From assembly GCA_026686845.1 (NCBI GenBank), contig JAIVEN010000023.1:13844001-13908000 (forward strand): 64,000 nt of DNA, read 5' to 3'. Shown here piece after piece: positions 1 through 9,822 of this stretch. Made by a program: the position numbers and the translations under genes. The first letter of the stretch is position 1; every line of letters begins with the position of its first letter. Under the pieces are notes generated by a model, which saw only the letters and a program-made list of their open reading frames with translations, searched no databases and was not told where the DNA came from. Source of the DNA: Adenanthera pavonina (taxonomy: Eukaryota > Streptophyta > Magnoliopsida > Fabales > Fabaceae).

Positions 1-949
1 CCGTACACCGTTTGATGATCCCTACCATATCATTTCATTAGTTTTTCATTCATATTAAACTTATTTTGAACCACTGTTTTTACCATTTTTCACTGAACCA
101 TTTTACCTATAGTTAGAAGTGTGCTTGATTTTAATTTTAATTTTAATTTTCTTTAATGATTTTGGATTAATTTACCTAATCATTATTTTAAGCACTTAAT
201 TAAACATGATTCCAATCATTAAGGTTGGCCAAAACCATTTAGAGTTTTGTTTTAAAGTCAGTTAAAATTTGGTCAACCAATGACATTTTGTTTTTTTTTT
301 TCTTTAGATCCCTATTTTCTCATTATTTTCTTAGAATTTTTAATTGCATTCTTTTGCATTTATTTTAGCATATTTTTCTCTTAATTTTGATGTTAATTCT
401 TGTTCCGATTAAGCTCTTAATCTTGATTAAATTTCAATTATGTTTTTGTCCAATATTTTTATTGAATTATATTATTTGATTATATGTGCACATGATTTTA
501 TTTTTGTGTAACATTTTTAATAGGACCAAGGGCATGGATAAGTGGGTTTGACATGGATTGGATTACTTGAATTATTTTATTTGTGCTATTGGTCACTCAT
601 TCCATCTAATCCTACATGTCAATTATTAATTCATCTCACCTTGTTACCTCATTATTTCACTCCACAATTACCCTTATGCCCTTTGTAGCCCCCTAAACCT
701 AATTATTATTCTCATTTGTAGCTCAATCAAGGGAAGGGGCACACACACACACAAGGCCGCAAGAGGAAAACGTGTTCTTGATTGTCTTCATTGTTTTCTT
801 GTCTTCACTGTGAGCTTCCTTCAATTTTCATCAAATTCATGCCAATTCCTTCTCTTCTACTATCAATTCGTCCTTCATTCTTCATCTTATACACCTTGTA
901 GCTACCAATTTAGTTGATTAATCCTTCCATCTATTCCATCCAAGTTTTG
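1..949. other. AT-rich stretch without a recognisable gene
   Basis: No open frame of useful length and no recognised protein motif. A short AC run lies near 740-755. The stretch directly precedes the left arm of the large inverted repeat and may be more of the same retroelement, but I could not find matching sequence beyond the right arm. Confidence 0.4.
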
Positions 950-3565
950 ACCATGAAAGATAGTTGAAGTAGTTGTCGGAAAATTTTAACCAAGGAAGAA
1001 TAAGTATCAATCACCATCTTCAAGTGCTAGCTCGTGGATTTTGCTCTTCTCTTGACATGGATGAAATTTGGATAGCTCCTCCTCTCCTTGTTCTTCACGT
1101 GACAACCATGGAAGCTTAAGGAATTTGTAGTTCTTAGCTTGAAGAGGGAGATGACTTGAAGGGACAATCATTCAATCGGCCAGGGAAGCTATGTTTTCAC
1201 TACTCTCTCTCTCTTTTTGTTAATTTTGTTGGAATTAGGATTGGCTCAGAACTGGAATTTTGATGAAATTAGGTTGTTAATTAGTTGGATTATAATAAAG
1301 ATTGTTACAACCTATGTTAGAGGATGAGCTTGTATTGAATTGGGAATACGTTTCAATGAATTTCATTGTTTAATCAAATTTTTTAGTTGCTAAACCTTGT
1401 ATTTTTCAAATGTTTGGTTGTTTAGTTTTATATGCCTAATTACCTTGCATTTGATTATTGTAATGTTGTCTAGTTAGGAAATCAAGTTAATTATCTTGTT
1501 ATGGCTTGGAGAAATTGATTGGCAATGATATATTAATTCAATTGTTCTTGACTAGTTGCATTTTTTATATGCCCTTTAGATGTTTCATAAAATGCCTAGA
1601 CGATTGGTATATGGTTTATTGTGATATTATCATGCATACTAGTTAAAGGTTGAGCTGTGTACTTGAATTGAACAAGCATGCATTCTAGTCTCATTCATTG
1701 TCTCCCTATAAATCATTTTTTAGCCTTATGATTGTCATTTTCCAAATCAAGTTAGAAACCATACTCATTCATATATTTATGCATTTCAAGTGTAGTTTTC
1801 TCATTCATTATTCCTAGGCTTAGTTTGTGTCTTATCCATTCTTAGTCATTGTCTTAGCAGTTTGTTGCTTTTCATATTAGTTTATCTAGTTCATTTGCAT
1901 TACATTTAATCTTAAAACCCCCCAAAGTAAGGTTTAGTCCATGGCATTTGCATATAGATCATTGGATTAGCATTACATTATTATAGTTCTAGGAAGTTGC
2001 ATACATAAGCATGCATTTAGATATTGCATTTAATTAACTTAGGTTGCATATTAGTTTGCATTCTATATATTTGCATAAGCATTTGTGTATTCATATAATA
2101 GTATCTAACTTGCATTTGCATTAGTTTTAGAATTCCTATTTGCTTAATCACTATCTTAAGTAAGAATAAATGATTTACTCCTTAGTGAAACGACCTTGCC
2201 TATAATTGTTTAATCCCTGGCAATAGCACCAAAAATTGACAACCGTGTTGAAGGTTCCAATATAATAAACTTGATTGCAAAAAAATTTGTAGTAGAATAG
2301 TGTAACTAAGGTCATTTCACTAAGGAGCAAATTGTTTAGTCTTACTTGAGACAGTGATTAAGCAAATAGGAATTCTAAAACTAATGCAAATGCAAGTTAG
2401 AAACTATTATATGAATGCACAAATACTTATGCAAATGTATGGAATGTAGACTAATATGCAACCTAAGTTAATTAAATGCAATGTATAGATGCATACTTAT
2501 GTATGTAACTTCCTACCATGGACTAAACCTTACTTTGGACGCGCCCCACCGGGGGTGGTGGTGGTTAAGATTAACTATAGTGATAGTGATTAAGCTAATC
2601 TAAGAACAAAGTAATGCAAACTAATTTTAATACTAAGAAATAAACTTAACCAACACTTAGCTTAAAATTGGAATGGGGAAACTAGGAAAAATATGTAAGA
2701 ATTTAATGAATGAATGTGGCTCCTAGCATGAACGTGGAAGTTGGCAATTCTAAGACTCTAGAATGATATCTAGGGAGACATGTCAATAAATTAGCATGTA
2801 TAATTGATCAATTCAAGACCATGACATAGTCTATGCATAATGTGAAAGAAAAATTAAGAAGAAATCAAATACCATTGACTCAAGCATTTTCACACGCACA
2901 TTACATGCATGACAATTATATAAGCTAATTATGAACAATCGTATAGTATAACAATGCCAATCAATTTATCCAAGTCATAACAAGGTAATCAACATGGCTT
3001 CTCAACTCAACAACCTTCCAATAATCAAAAGCAAGGTAATGAAGCCCATAATTCATCTAATAAATCAACCAATCCAATGATAATTGCAAGGTACAATAGC
3101 TAGAAAATTGATCAAACAATGAAATACCATTGAAAAACAACTCAAATTCAATACATTCTCAATCTCCTACATAGGTTGGATCTTTCCATAACATAATCCA
3201 TCAAATTAACAACCCAAATTACATCAAATCCATTTAATTTCAGATCTGTACAGGTCTTAGAAACCAAGGAATTTGAGTAAGAAAGTAAGAGAAAAAGATT
3301 AGAAACATAGCCTCCCTTGTATCTTGTAATACCTTGAGTCTTCAAGCCTTCTTCCACCATCAAGCTAGGAATGCCACACTCTCTCTATTCCATAGCCAAA
3401 GCCACGTCCAAAACAACAAGAAGGAAGGAAAGACATCCAGCAATGATCAATAGGTGTGAAGGAGACATGATGATCACTTGATATTCACCTATGAGAATTG
3501 CTTCCATTGATCTTGAAAATTCTTGCACTCTTCCTTCTTGAACAACCACTGTTTTGATTGGATGA
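950..3565. repeat. Large diverged inverted repeat, probably retroelement-derived
   Basis: The left arm (about 950-2197) reappears as its reverse complement in the right arm (2308 to about 3565), separated by a ~110-base centre. The best block pairs 2120-2197 with 2308-2390, including TTAGAATTCCTATTTGCTTA against its complement. Further matching blocks are the AAGTAAGGTTTAGTCCATGG segment (about 1926 and 2518), CTTGTTATGACTTGGA-like sequence, and the outer AGCTATGTTT segment (about 1188 and 3310). The right arm has an extra GC-rich piece at 2538-2568 and the left arm an extra ~45 bases near 1950-1995, so the arms are old. There is no coding potential. It could be two inverted retroelement fragments or a foldback element. 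Confidence 0.75.
2214..2231 (-). other. Degenerate tRNA-Asp-type primer-binding site
   Basis: The + strand reads TCCCTGGCAATAGCACCA. The 3' end of plant tRNA-Asp (with CCA) as I recall it is TCCCCGGCAACGGCGCCA, giving 14 of 18 matches. All four differences are C-to-T or G-to-A, as expected for decay of methylated cytosines. A reverse-transcription primer site complementary to tRNA-Asp is known from Tat/Athila-type Ty3/Gypsy elements. The orientation implies an element on the minus strand. The tRNA comparison is from memory. Confidence 0.5.
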
Positions 3566-3993
3566 AGTAGATTAATGGAAGAGAAATTGATGAGAGGAGA
3601 TGGAAGAATTGTGCCATTAACCTACCGATATGTCTATTACTTTTTCCTATCCTTAATATAAGGAGTAGGCATTTTGCGCTATCCATTTTGGGCCCGCTCG
3701 TTTTACTGCCTTTACCTGAAAAGAAGTTTGAACTTGATCCCTTAATTATTTTTTGTTGGAAATTTAGTCATTAATTTTGAGATCTTTTTTTTTTCTTTCA
3801 CTTTATTTCTCTAAATTAATACAATTTTTTAGAAGCAAAATATTTCTATATATTAAGATTTCAATGTTTTAGACTCCGTCCTTGAAAGAATTATACCAAC
3901 TGTTATTGCAAAATAAGAAATTAACAAAATTTTAGGAATAAATTTTGTTAAGTGTAGCATGTGATTATGCCACTAACCTATTGCTATATCTAT

Positions 3994-4225
3994 TACTCCC
4001 TCATATCCTTAATATATGGTATTTTATTTTGATTCTAAATATATGACTATTTTCAAATTAAAATATGAGGTTATATTCATTATAAATTACAAAAAATACC
4101 TTTATTTAATTTGAAAGAGAGTTAAAAAAGATATGGAATAAGGATAGTTTTCAAAAACTATAATTTTTGAAAATAATAAGGTAATTTTGTAAAAGGACCT
4201 ATATATATTTAGGATGGAAGGGAAT
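3994..4225. mobile_element. Stowaway-like MITE
   Basis: It begins TA-CTCCCTCATATCCTTAATATAT and ends with a near complement (ATATATATTTAGGATGGAAGGGAA). This is the 'CTCCCTC..CCTTAATATA' terminal type that recurs elsewhere in this window. It is AT-rich with no coding capacity. The right boundary is uncertain by several bases. Confidence 0.45.
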
Positions 4226-4251
4226 GTTAAGTATTATCATGGGGTGCCTGT

Positions 4252-7200
4252 TGTCGCACCCGGAAAAATGCGACGGAAGGAAAAAGGAGAACAAATCTGG
4301 TTTTCGAGGGAAAACCGACTTATGAGGAGTCGCCACCAAAATTTTGAGGAAAAATCTTGGAAAACCGAATTGAAGAGGGAAAGGATGGTTTGCGTAATCA
4401 GAGTTGGATTCGGGAATTAATTGTGTGTGGGGAAGGTGTTAGGCACCTCACAACACCCGTTCCTAGGAACGGTTACCTTACATTGATTGTGTAAATTAAT
4501 ATGGCTTAAAAATATATCTTGGTTTTCTTTTTATCGTTCACATGCAAGAAAAAGGGTAGAGAAGAAGAAAATTTGAAAAATTTGAAAATTAAAGAAAATA
4601 AATTGGATTAGAATTGAGGATATTTGAGCAAAATGAGGAAAAGGAATTGAGAAAATAAATTGAGAAACATTTATTAAATTAAGGAAAAAATACCAAATAA
4701 ATCAGAAAATATTTATTTATTTACAAAGGCGGACTTGACCTAAGATTAGAGCCTGGGGCCTACGTACCATGCGGTGGGGATCAAAGTCCATGTAGTTCGG
4801 GACTAGAAATGCGTGTCTGTTGGTTGATATTTTTTAATTATTGTAATAAGAGAAAGTTAATGGAAAATAATTTAACTTTTTGCAAACCAAACACTTTTCT
4901 GAGATTGAGTTAGTGCGTTTTAATTGGCAAAAAAGATAATTTAATTCCTATTACTTACTTTTATTTCATTTTGTTCGAAAATATTTTGTTTTATTTTTTC
5001 ATTATTATTATTATTATTTGAAAATGCATTTATTCGATTTTTTTAAAAAACTATCATTTTTGTACTTTTGAAAATTTTTCTTTTAAAAAGAGGAAATCGA
5101 CCCACCTGTTACAGACTCGCAGTCATGCCTGATAGATCAATACCTTAGTTACCTGCAGAAGTTCTAAACCTCGCGGCATAAAGGTTAAAAATTCGGAAAA
5201 ATAAACTTGTTATATTATCATTTTTTTTATTAAATATACTTATTTTCTAAGAAGAAAATTATTTAATTGATTTATCTACGTGGATTCGCAATCTCACGCG
5301 ATAACTCAGTAAACTCAAATACCTGCGTGGGTCCCGAAAACTCACGTGGTATAGTTATATGAGTGGATTAAAAATATTTTTACTTGATAACATTCGTATT
5401 TTCTCAAAGAGAGTAATTAAGATATTTGTATGCAGCATTCGGGGCCATCATTTTTATTTCTTGATTCCCAACCAATTTAACATGCCTATTATTTATGAAC
5501 CAAGCATACACCAACTCAAAAATCCCCTTGACCATTGGGAGCATTGGAGAATGTTCCTGCCTCCAACTTAGAACCCATTTCTCAAGGCTAGTCTTTAACT
5601 AATCAATGCATCCATATGTTATACAAAAATGAAATGATAAAGCATTGTTCACTTACCTTTTATATGATTTTTTTTTATTAATTGACATCACATCATATCA
5701 CCAAATGATAAAGTTACCTTGTTTTCTTGTTTTCTTGCATCAGAACAAACTTATGGCTGTCAAATTAATCTTGGCAAACAAACTATCAAATGATACATGA
5801 AATTAGCCAATTAGTTTCTAAGCAAATGTGCACATAGAAAACTGGAGAATTTACCTCAAACCTGATTAAAATGGGGGAATCAACATTATATATATATATA
5901 TATTTTTTTTATTTTATTATTATTATTTTTTTTTTTTTAAAGGAACCACCATATGAATTTCATGGAACAGATCACTGAACCTCAAAAATCAACTAATCGA
6001 AGTCACAAGTCTATGATATGTTAAGAAACATCATTGCACATGCATGCAAAGTTGAAGTTGCATTGAGACGTGGATTTGTGAAGCTGCAAGCACATGCATG
6101 CTCACGTGTTGCTGCGTACCCAGCGTCTTCCTTTGTTTATGGTAAGCAAGACAATTGCAATAATTACCTGAGCCATGAGCGTGTTTGGCATCCCTCTGTT
6201 TCGGTTCTTCTCCTCGGCATCCCTCTGTTTTCCATCCCATGCTCGGCATCTTGATTTTTTCTTCATGCTCGGCCTCCCTCTTTTCTTTCTCGTCCACGCC
6301 TCCCCGTCTGGTCTCCCCTCGATTTTTCAGTTTGCTGCCCCCCTCTGTGCTCGCGTCCCCTGTTTCGCCTCAGCTCTTCCCCCACAAGTCCTCGGCCTTC
6401 TTCATTTTATCTCCATCGTCCTCCCTTTCCTCATGTGTGCTTCCCCTTTATTTTCAACCGTGCACGTCTCCTTTTCTTTTTTCCTCCTCCTCGGCAGCCC
6501 TCTGTTTTTCTCCTCCTTGGCAGCCCTCTGTTCTCTCAAATTTCTCTGGCTTCCCCAAGATCCCCCTGTGTTTTTTGCTCCTTTTTCTTCGGTTCTTCAC
6601 CTCGGTTTTTCCCAGAATGCTTTCGGCCTCCATTTTTTCGTGCTTGCGTGCTTTATCTTCCTCCCCGTTCTCCCGCGGCTGCTTCGCTTTCTTGCTTTGC
6701 TTCTTCGGTCCTCCCCTTTTTTTCAGTCACCCTTATGTGTTTTTGTAAGCTCCTTTGCACAGTCTGCTTTCTCTCCCTCTTTTCGGTGCACGGCTTCCCT
6801 TTCCTTCTCCTTCTCATCTCCCCTCTGCTTTTTCTTTCTGCGTGGCTACCTCTGTTTTCTGCCCAGACAGCTTTCGTGCACGCCTCGGTTTCTCGCTCCC
6901 TCATCCTTTTTTCCTCTCACGCTACCACCTCTGTTTCCACGTTTTCTTCTAAGTTCTTTTTCTCAGACTGCTCCCTTCATCTCTTGCTCTGCCGTTGTCC
7001 TTTTCTTTTTTTCTGTTACGCTGCTCCTCGGCTTTTCTTTTTCTTTCAGTCTGCCACGTATGGTTTTTTTCTTTTGGTGTCAGCTCTTTTCAATACTTGG
7101 GCTACACCTTCAACCCAAGTTCACAAGTCCACAATTGGGCTTGTGACTTCTTGGGTTGAGATGCTGAAAAACACTTTTTTGTTTTAGTTTTTTTTCTCCT

Positions 7201-7302
7201 TTTTACTTTTATTTTTATTTTCTTTTATTTCATTTTTTTTTATTTATTTATATTATTATTATTTTTTTTTGTAAAATGTCCGGACAAAATGGGGTGTTCA
7301 CA
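4252..7302 (+). mobile_element. Solo-LTR candidate, 3.05 kb, Ty3/Gypsy-type
   Basis: It starts TGTCGCACCCGG and ends GGGGTGTTCACA, so it has the TG...CA ends with complementary termini expected of an LTR. It is flanked by a near 5-bp target duplication, CCTGT (4247-4251) and CCTAT (7303-7307). The first 250 bases match the terminal region of the LTR at 9823-12237 read on the other strand: CACCAAAATTTT, then a GTTAG(A/G)CACC box, then GGTTACCTTA. Positions 6180-7150 are strongly pyrimidine-rich. No gag or pol sequence was found on either side, hence 'solo'. The length suits long-LTR Tat/Ogre-like elements, but that lineage is only inferred. Confidence 0.65.
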
Positions 7303-7450
7303 CCTATGCAACAAAGGCAGTGGAATTTACAGGTTAGGGCATTTTTTTGCGTATGCCAAGTCTAGCTTTCTTCTTTTTGTTTTGAATTTCTTGACTTGAA
7401 GCAAATTCATTATAATTTGTTCCTCTCCACTACTTCTTTAACATGATGTG

Positions 7451-7654
7451 TCTAAAGAAACTAGAAGAAAAAGAATGTGTATATTTTCTCAATATTGAAA
7501 ACAAGAGTTTACATAAGTATATATAGATATATGGTGTGATTAGTGACTGAGTAGTGAGTTGGTTACAATAACAAATACAATGGCTATATTGTTAGGATTC
7601 TAACTACTTAATCATAAGAGCTATATTATTTTAACAACTTAATCTTTACTAACA
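7451..7654 (-). repeat. Copia 3' LTR
   Basis: This 204-base copy matches 8509-8651 plus 9280-9337 of the 5' LTR with only scattered differences. On the minus strand it starts TGTTAGTAAAG. Its far end is TTTAGA rather than the usual CA. Confidence 0.8.
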
Positions 7655-7699
7655 CTTTCCCTTAATTCCAAGTATTCTTCTACTCCTAAACTTCTTCTG

Positions 7700-8481
7700 A
7701 ACTCTTCAAATGTTGTACTTGAGATCGGTTTTGTCATTCCATCTGTTATCTAAATAGAGGCTGGCACGTGCTTTACTTCTGTCTCTTTCTTAATTGTTCT
7801 TTCTCTTAAAAAATGAAGATCAAGCTCAATGTGCTTTGTCCAATAATGAAGAATTGGATTTGTAGTCATTAATACCGTACTAAGGTTATCACAAAGAATT
7901 TGTATTGATGTATTTAGCTCTGTTCCCTGCTCTTTCATGAAGGAATTTATCTATAGAACTTTTGCTATTATTGCAGCCATGCTTCTAGACTCTACCTCTG
8001 TATCAAATCTTGCCACTATAGGTTGCTTCTTTGAGGAACATGAAACAAGACTTGACCCAAAAAAAATATAGTAGCCAATTTTACTCTTGCAATCATCATT
8101 ATTAGTTGCCCAATCAATATCATAATAAGCTACAATATAGTGATTTTTTCACTTAGTCAATATGAGCCCATAAGTCTTTGTTCCTATTAAGTATCTTAAA
8201 ATTCGTTTGACAACTCTTATTTTTAGGATAAATCACTGATTTTTTATTTTCCCTTATCTTTATACTTAATTTTCATTATACTCTTTTTTTCTGCAAATTT
8301 TTACTTTCACTATAATATTTGTATTTTTGTAGAAAAATTTCACACTTTCCAATTCACTTCCTCTTGGAAAGCTAGCATTCTTAACATCATCAAGCTTTAC
8401 TAAAATCATATGAGTGAAAGCTACAATACTTCCTCTTCTTGCCATATTTTGAGCTATTGAAAACCTTGAAGAGCTTTCCAT
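7700..8481 (-). pseudogene. Copia gag start fused to RNase H remnant
   Basis: From 8481 downward the frame opens MESSSRFSIAQNMARRG and runs on to VHVKLDE-like sequence (LVKLDDVKN), the usual Copia gag start. After a deletion near 8260, the RNase H region shows DWATNNDDCKSKIGYY, SSKKQPIVA and CDNLSTV. An in-frame stop separates the last two pieces. It is not functional. Confidence 0.7.
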
Positions 8482-8508
8482 TCTTCAAGATTCAGTGCTC
8501 TGATACCG

Positions 8509-9337
8509 TTTAACGAAACTAGAAGAAGAAGAATGTGTATATTTTATCTATATTGAAAACAAGAGTTTACATAAGCATATATAGATATAGGGTGTGATTA
8601 GTGAGTCAGTTATAATAACAAATACAATGGCTATATTATTAGGATTCCAACCAATGTTATCAAAACCAGACTGGACCGGTTGGTTCGATCGAGAACGGTG
8701 TTTGGTTCGATTTGGTTATAGAGTACTATATGTAGGTTTCGGAACCAGTGAAATTCAGTCAAGAACCGGTGGAATCGACTATGAACTAGTCCTGAACCAA
8801 TTTAAACCGATCCCAATTTTATTTTTAAAAAATTAAAATATTTTTTAGTTTCTAAGATAAAATAACATCATTTTTAATATAAAATATTTTTTTATATTAT
8901 AATATTATATAAGCACTATTATGATATATAATTGTTGAAAATTATAAATTTACTTAACAAATAATATAATAATAGATTATTAGTTGACCATTTTGAATTT
9001 AAAATGTAATTATGGATGAATATTAACTTATTTGTATTTAAATATTGAGTTATGAAACCTATTAATAATTTGTTTGTGGTGAATAATATATTGATAATTC
9101 AATATTATTTAGTTTGAGACTTTAATTAAATTATAAAATTTGTTTAAACTTGTATTATTTATTTAAAATATATTATTTTAATCATTATTGGTTCAACATC
9201 GATTAAATATCGGTTGAATCATTGAACATTGAACCAATCTCATGCTTAGTTCAATGTCCAGTCACTTTTGACAACAATGATTCTAACTACTTAATTGTAA
9301 CAACTATATTATTTTAACAACTTAATCTTTACTAACA
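8509..9337 (-). repeat. Copia 5' LTR interrupted by a hAT-like element
   Basis: LTR sequence covers 8509-8651 and resumes at 9280-9337. Without the 628-base insert and its duplicated target it would be about 193 bases, close to the 204-base 3' LTR. Confidence 0.8.
8652..9279. mobile_element. hAT-like non-autonomous DNA transposon
   Basis: The left end CAATGTTATCAAAACCAGAC and the right end (reverse complement CATTGTTGTCAAAAGTGAC) are imperfect terminal inverted repeats of about 24 bases. The insertion interrupts the Copia LTR and is flanked by ATTCCAAC (8644-8651) and ATTCTAAC (9280-9287), an 8-bp duplication with one change, the size used by hAT elements. A 9-bp Mutator-type duplication fits less well. 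It has subterminal GGTTCGAT/GGTTCAA repeats and no transposase frame. Confidence 0.7.
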
Positions 9338-9454
9338 ATGTGTTTTGATCTACAGATGATGTTGCACGTCAATTGTGTACCACCATTGAAACAAGATTAT
9401 CATTCTTCCTTTCCAAGTTTTCTTGACCAGGGAGCATCATCTTCCGTTCTCTGA

Positions 9455-9822
9455 AGTCTAACCTAATAAGAACTTGAGTTTGACTGGTCAGGAACCTAAT
9501 TGGAGTTGTAGTGTAGACTAGATTGTTGACATAACATATATATAAAGGATGTTCCTATTATAGCTGAGGATTATCAAACCCTAATGTGTTGGGACTCGGA
9601 GATTTGATTTGTGCATTGCCTAATGCAGCATGCTACTAGTTCAGTATCTTTAATGCCAACAAAAAAATGCGACCCAAAATCTGCATGCATGTTTGGCTTT
9701 GGTTATTGTAAGTGGTTTCTTATCATTAATTAGTTATACCAACGAAAAACTTGAAATCACAACTCTTGTTGCTTGTTCAAGCTCTATCCATGTCTATACA
9801 ATTTTTGTTTATGGATGCATGG
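9455..9822. other. Unassigned sequence between Copia and the second LTR
   Basis: No gene is visible. If the relict gene at 4231-9454 is real, this would be its 3' untranslated region. Confidence 0.3.

Larger units (their letters stand above)
7451..9337 (-). mobile_element. Internally deleted Copia retrotransposon with both LTRs
   Basis: A perfect 5-bp duplication ATGTG flanks it (7446-7450 and 9338-9342). The 3' LTR is 7451-7654. The 5' LTR is 8509-9337, enlarged by a later insertion. On the minus strand the 5' LTR is followed by CGGTATCAGAGC (8497-8508), the tRNA-Met primer site typical of Copia, and a purine-rich tract (7655-7668) precedes the 3' LTR. The interior keeps the start of gag (ATG at 8481) and then jumps to the RNase H end of pol (about 7700-8180; CDNLS, TKHIELDLHFLRER). 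Everything between is deleted. Confidence 0.85.
4231..9454 (+). pseudogene. Possible relict gene end, split by an LTR and a Copia element
   Basis: Three short pieces outside the transposons join in one frame: 4231-4246, then CCTATGCAACAAAGG at 7303-7332 ending at a CAG|GTTAGG donor, then 9356-9454 after a CTACAG acceptor and closing with TGA. The joined C-terminal peptide reads YYHGVPMQQRQWNLQ followed by a 33-residue terminal exon rich in Ser, Pro and Phe. The solo LTR would lie in the upstream exon and Copia in the last intron. I do not recognise the family. It may be chance, because only about 48 codons are involved. Confidence 0.3.

Noticed and set aside
6175..7187. Long overlapping forward frames (up to 323 codons) rich in Ser, Phe, Leu and Pro
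   Set aside because: Three frames are open at once in a pyrimidine-rich tract that cannot easily form stops. They lie inside an LTR and have no family motif.
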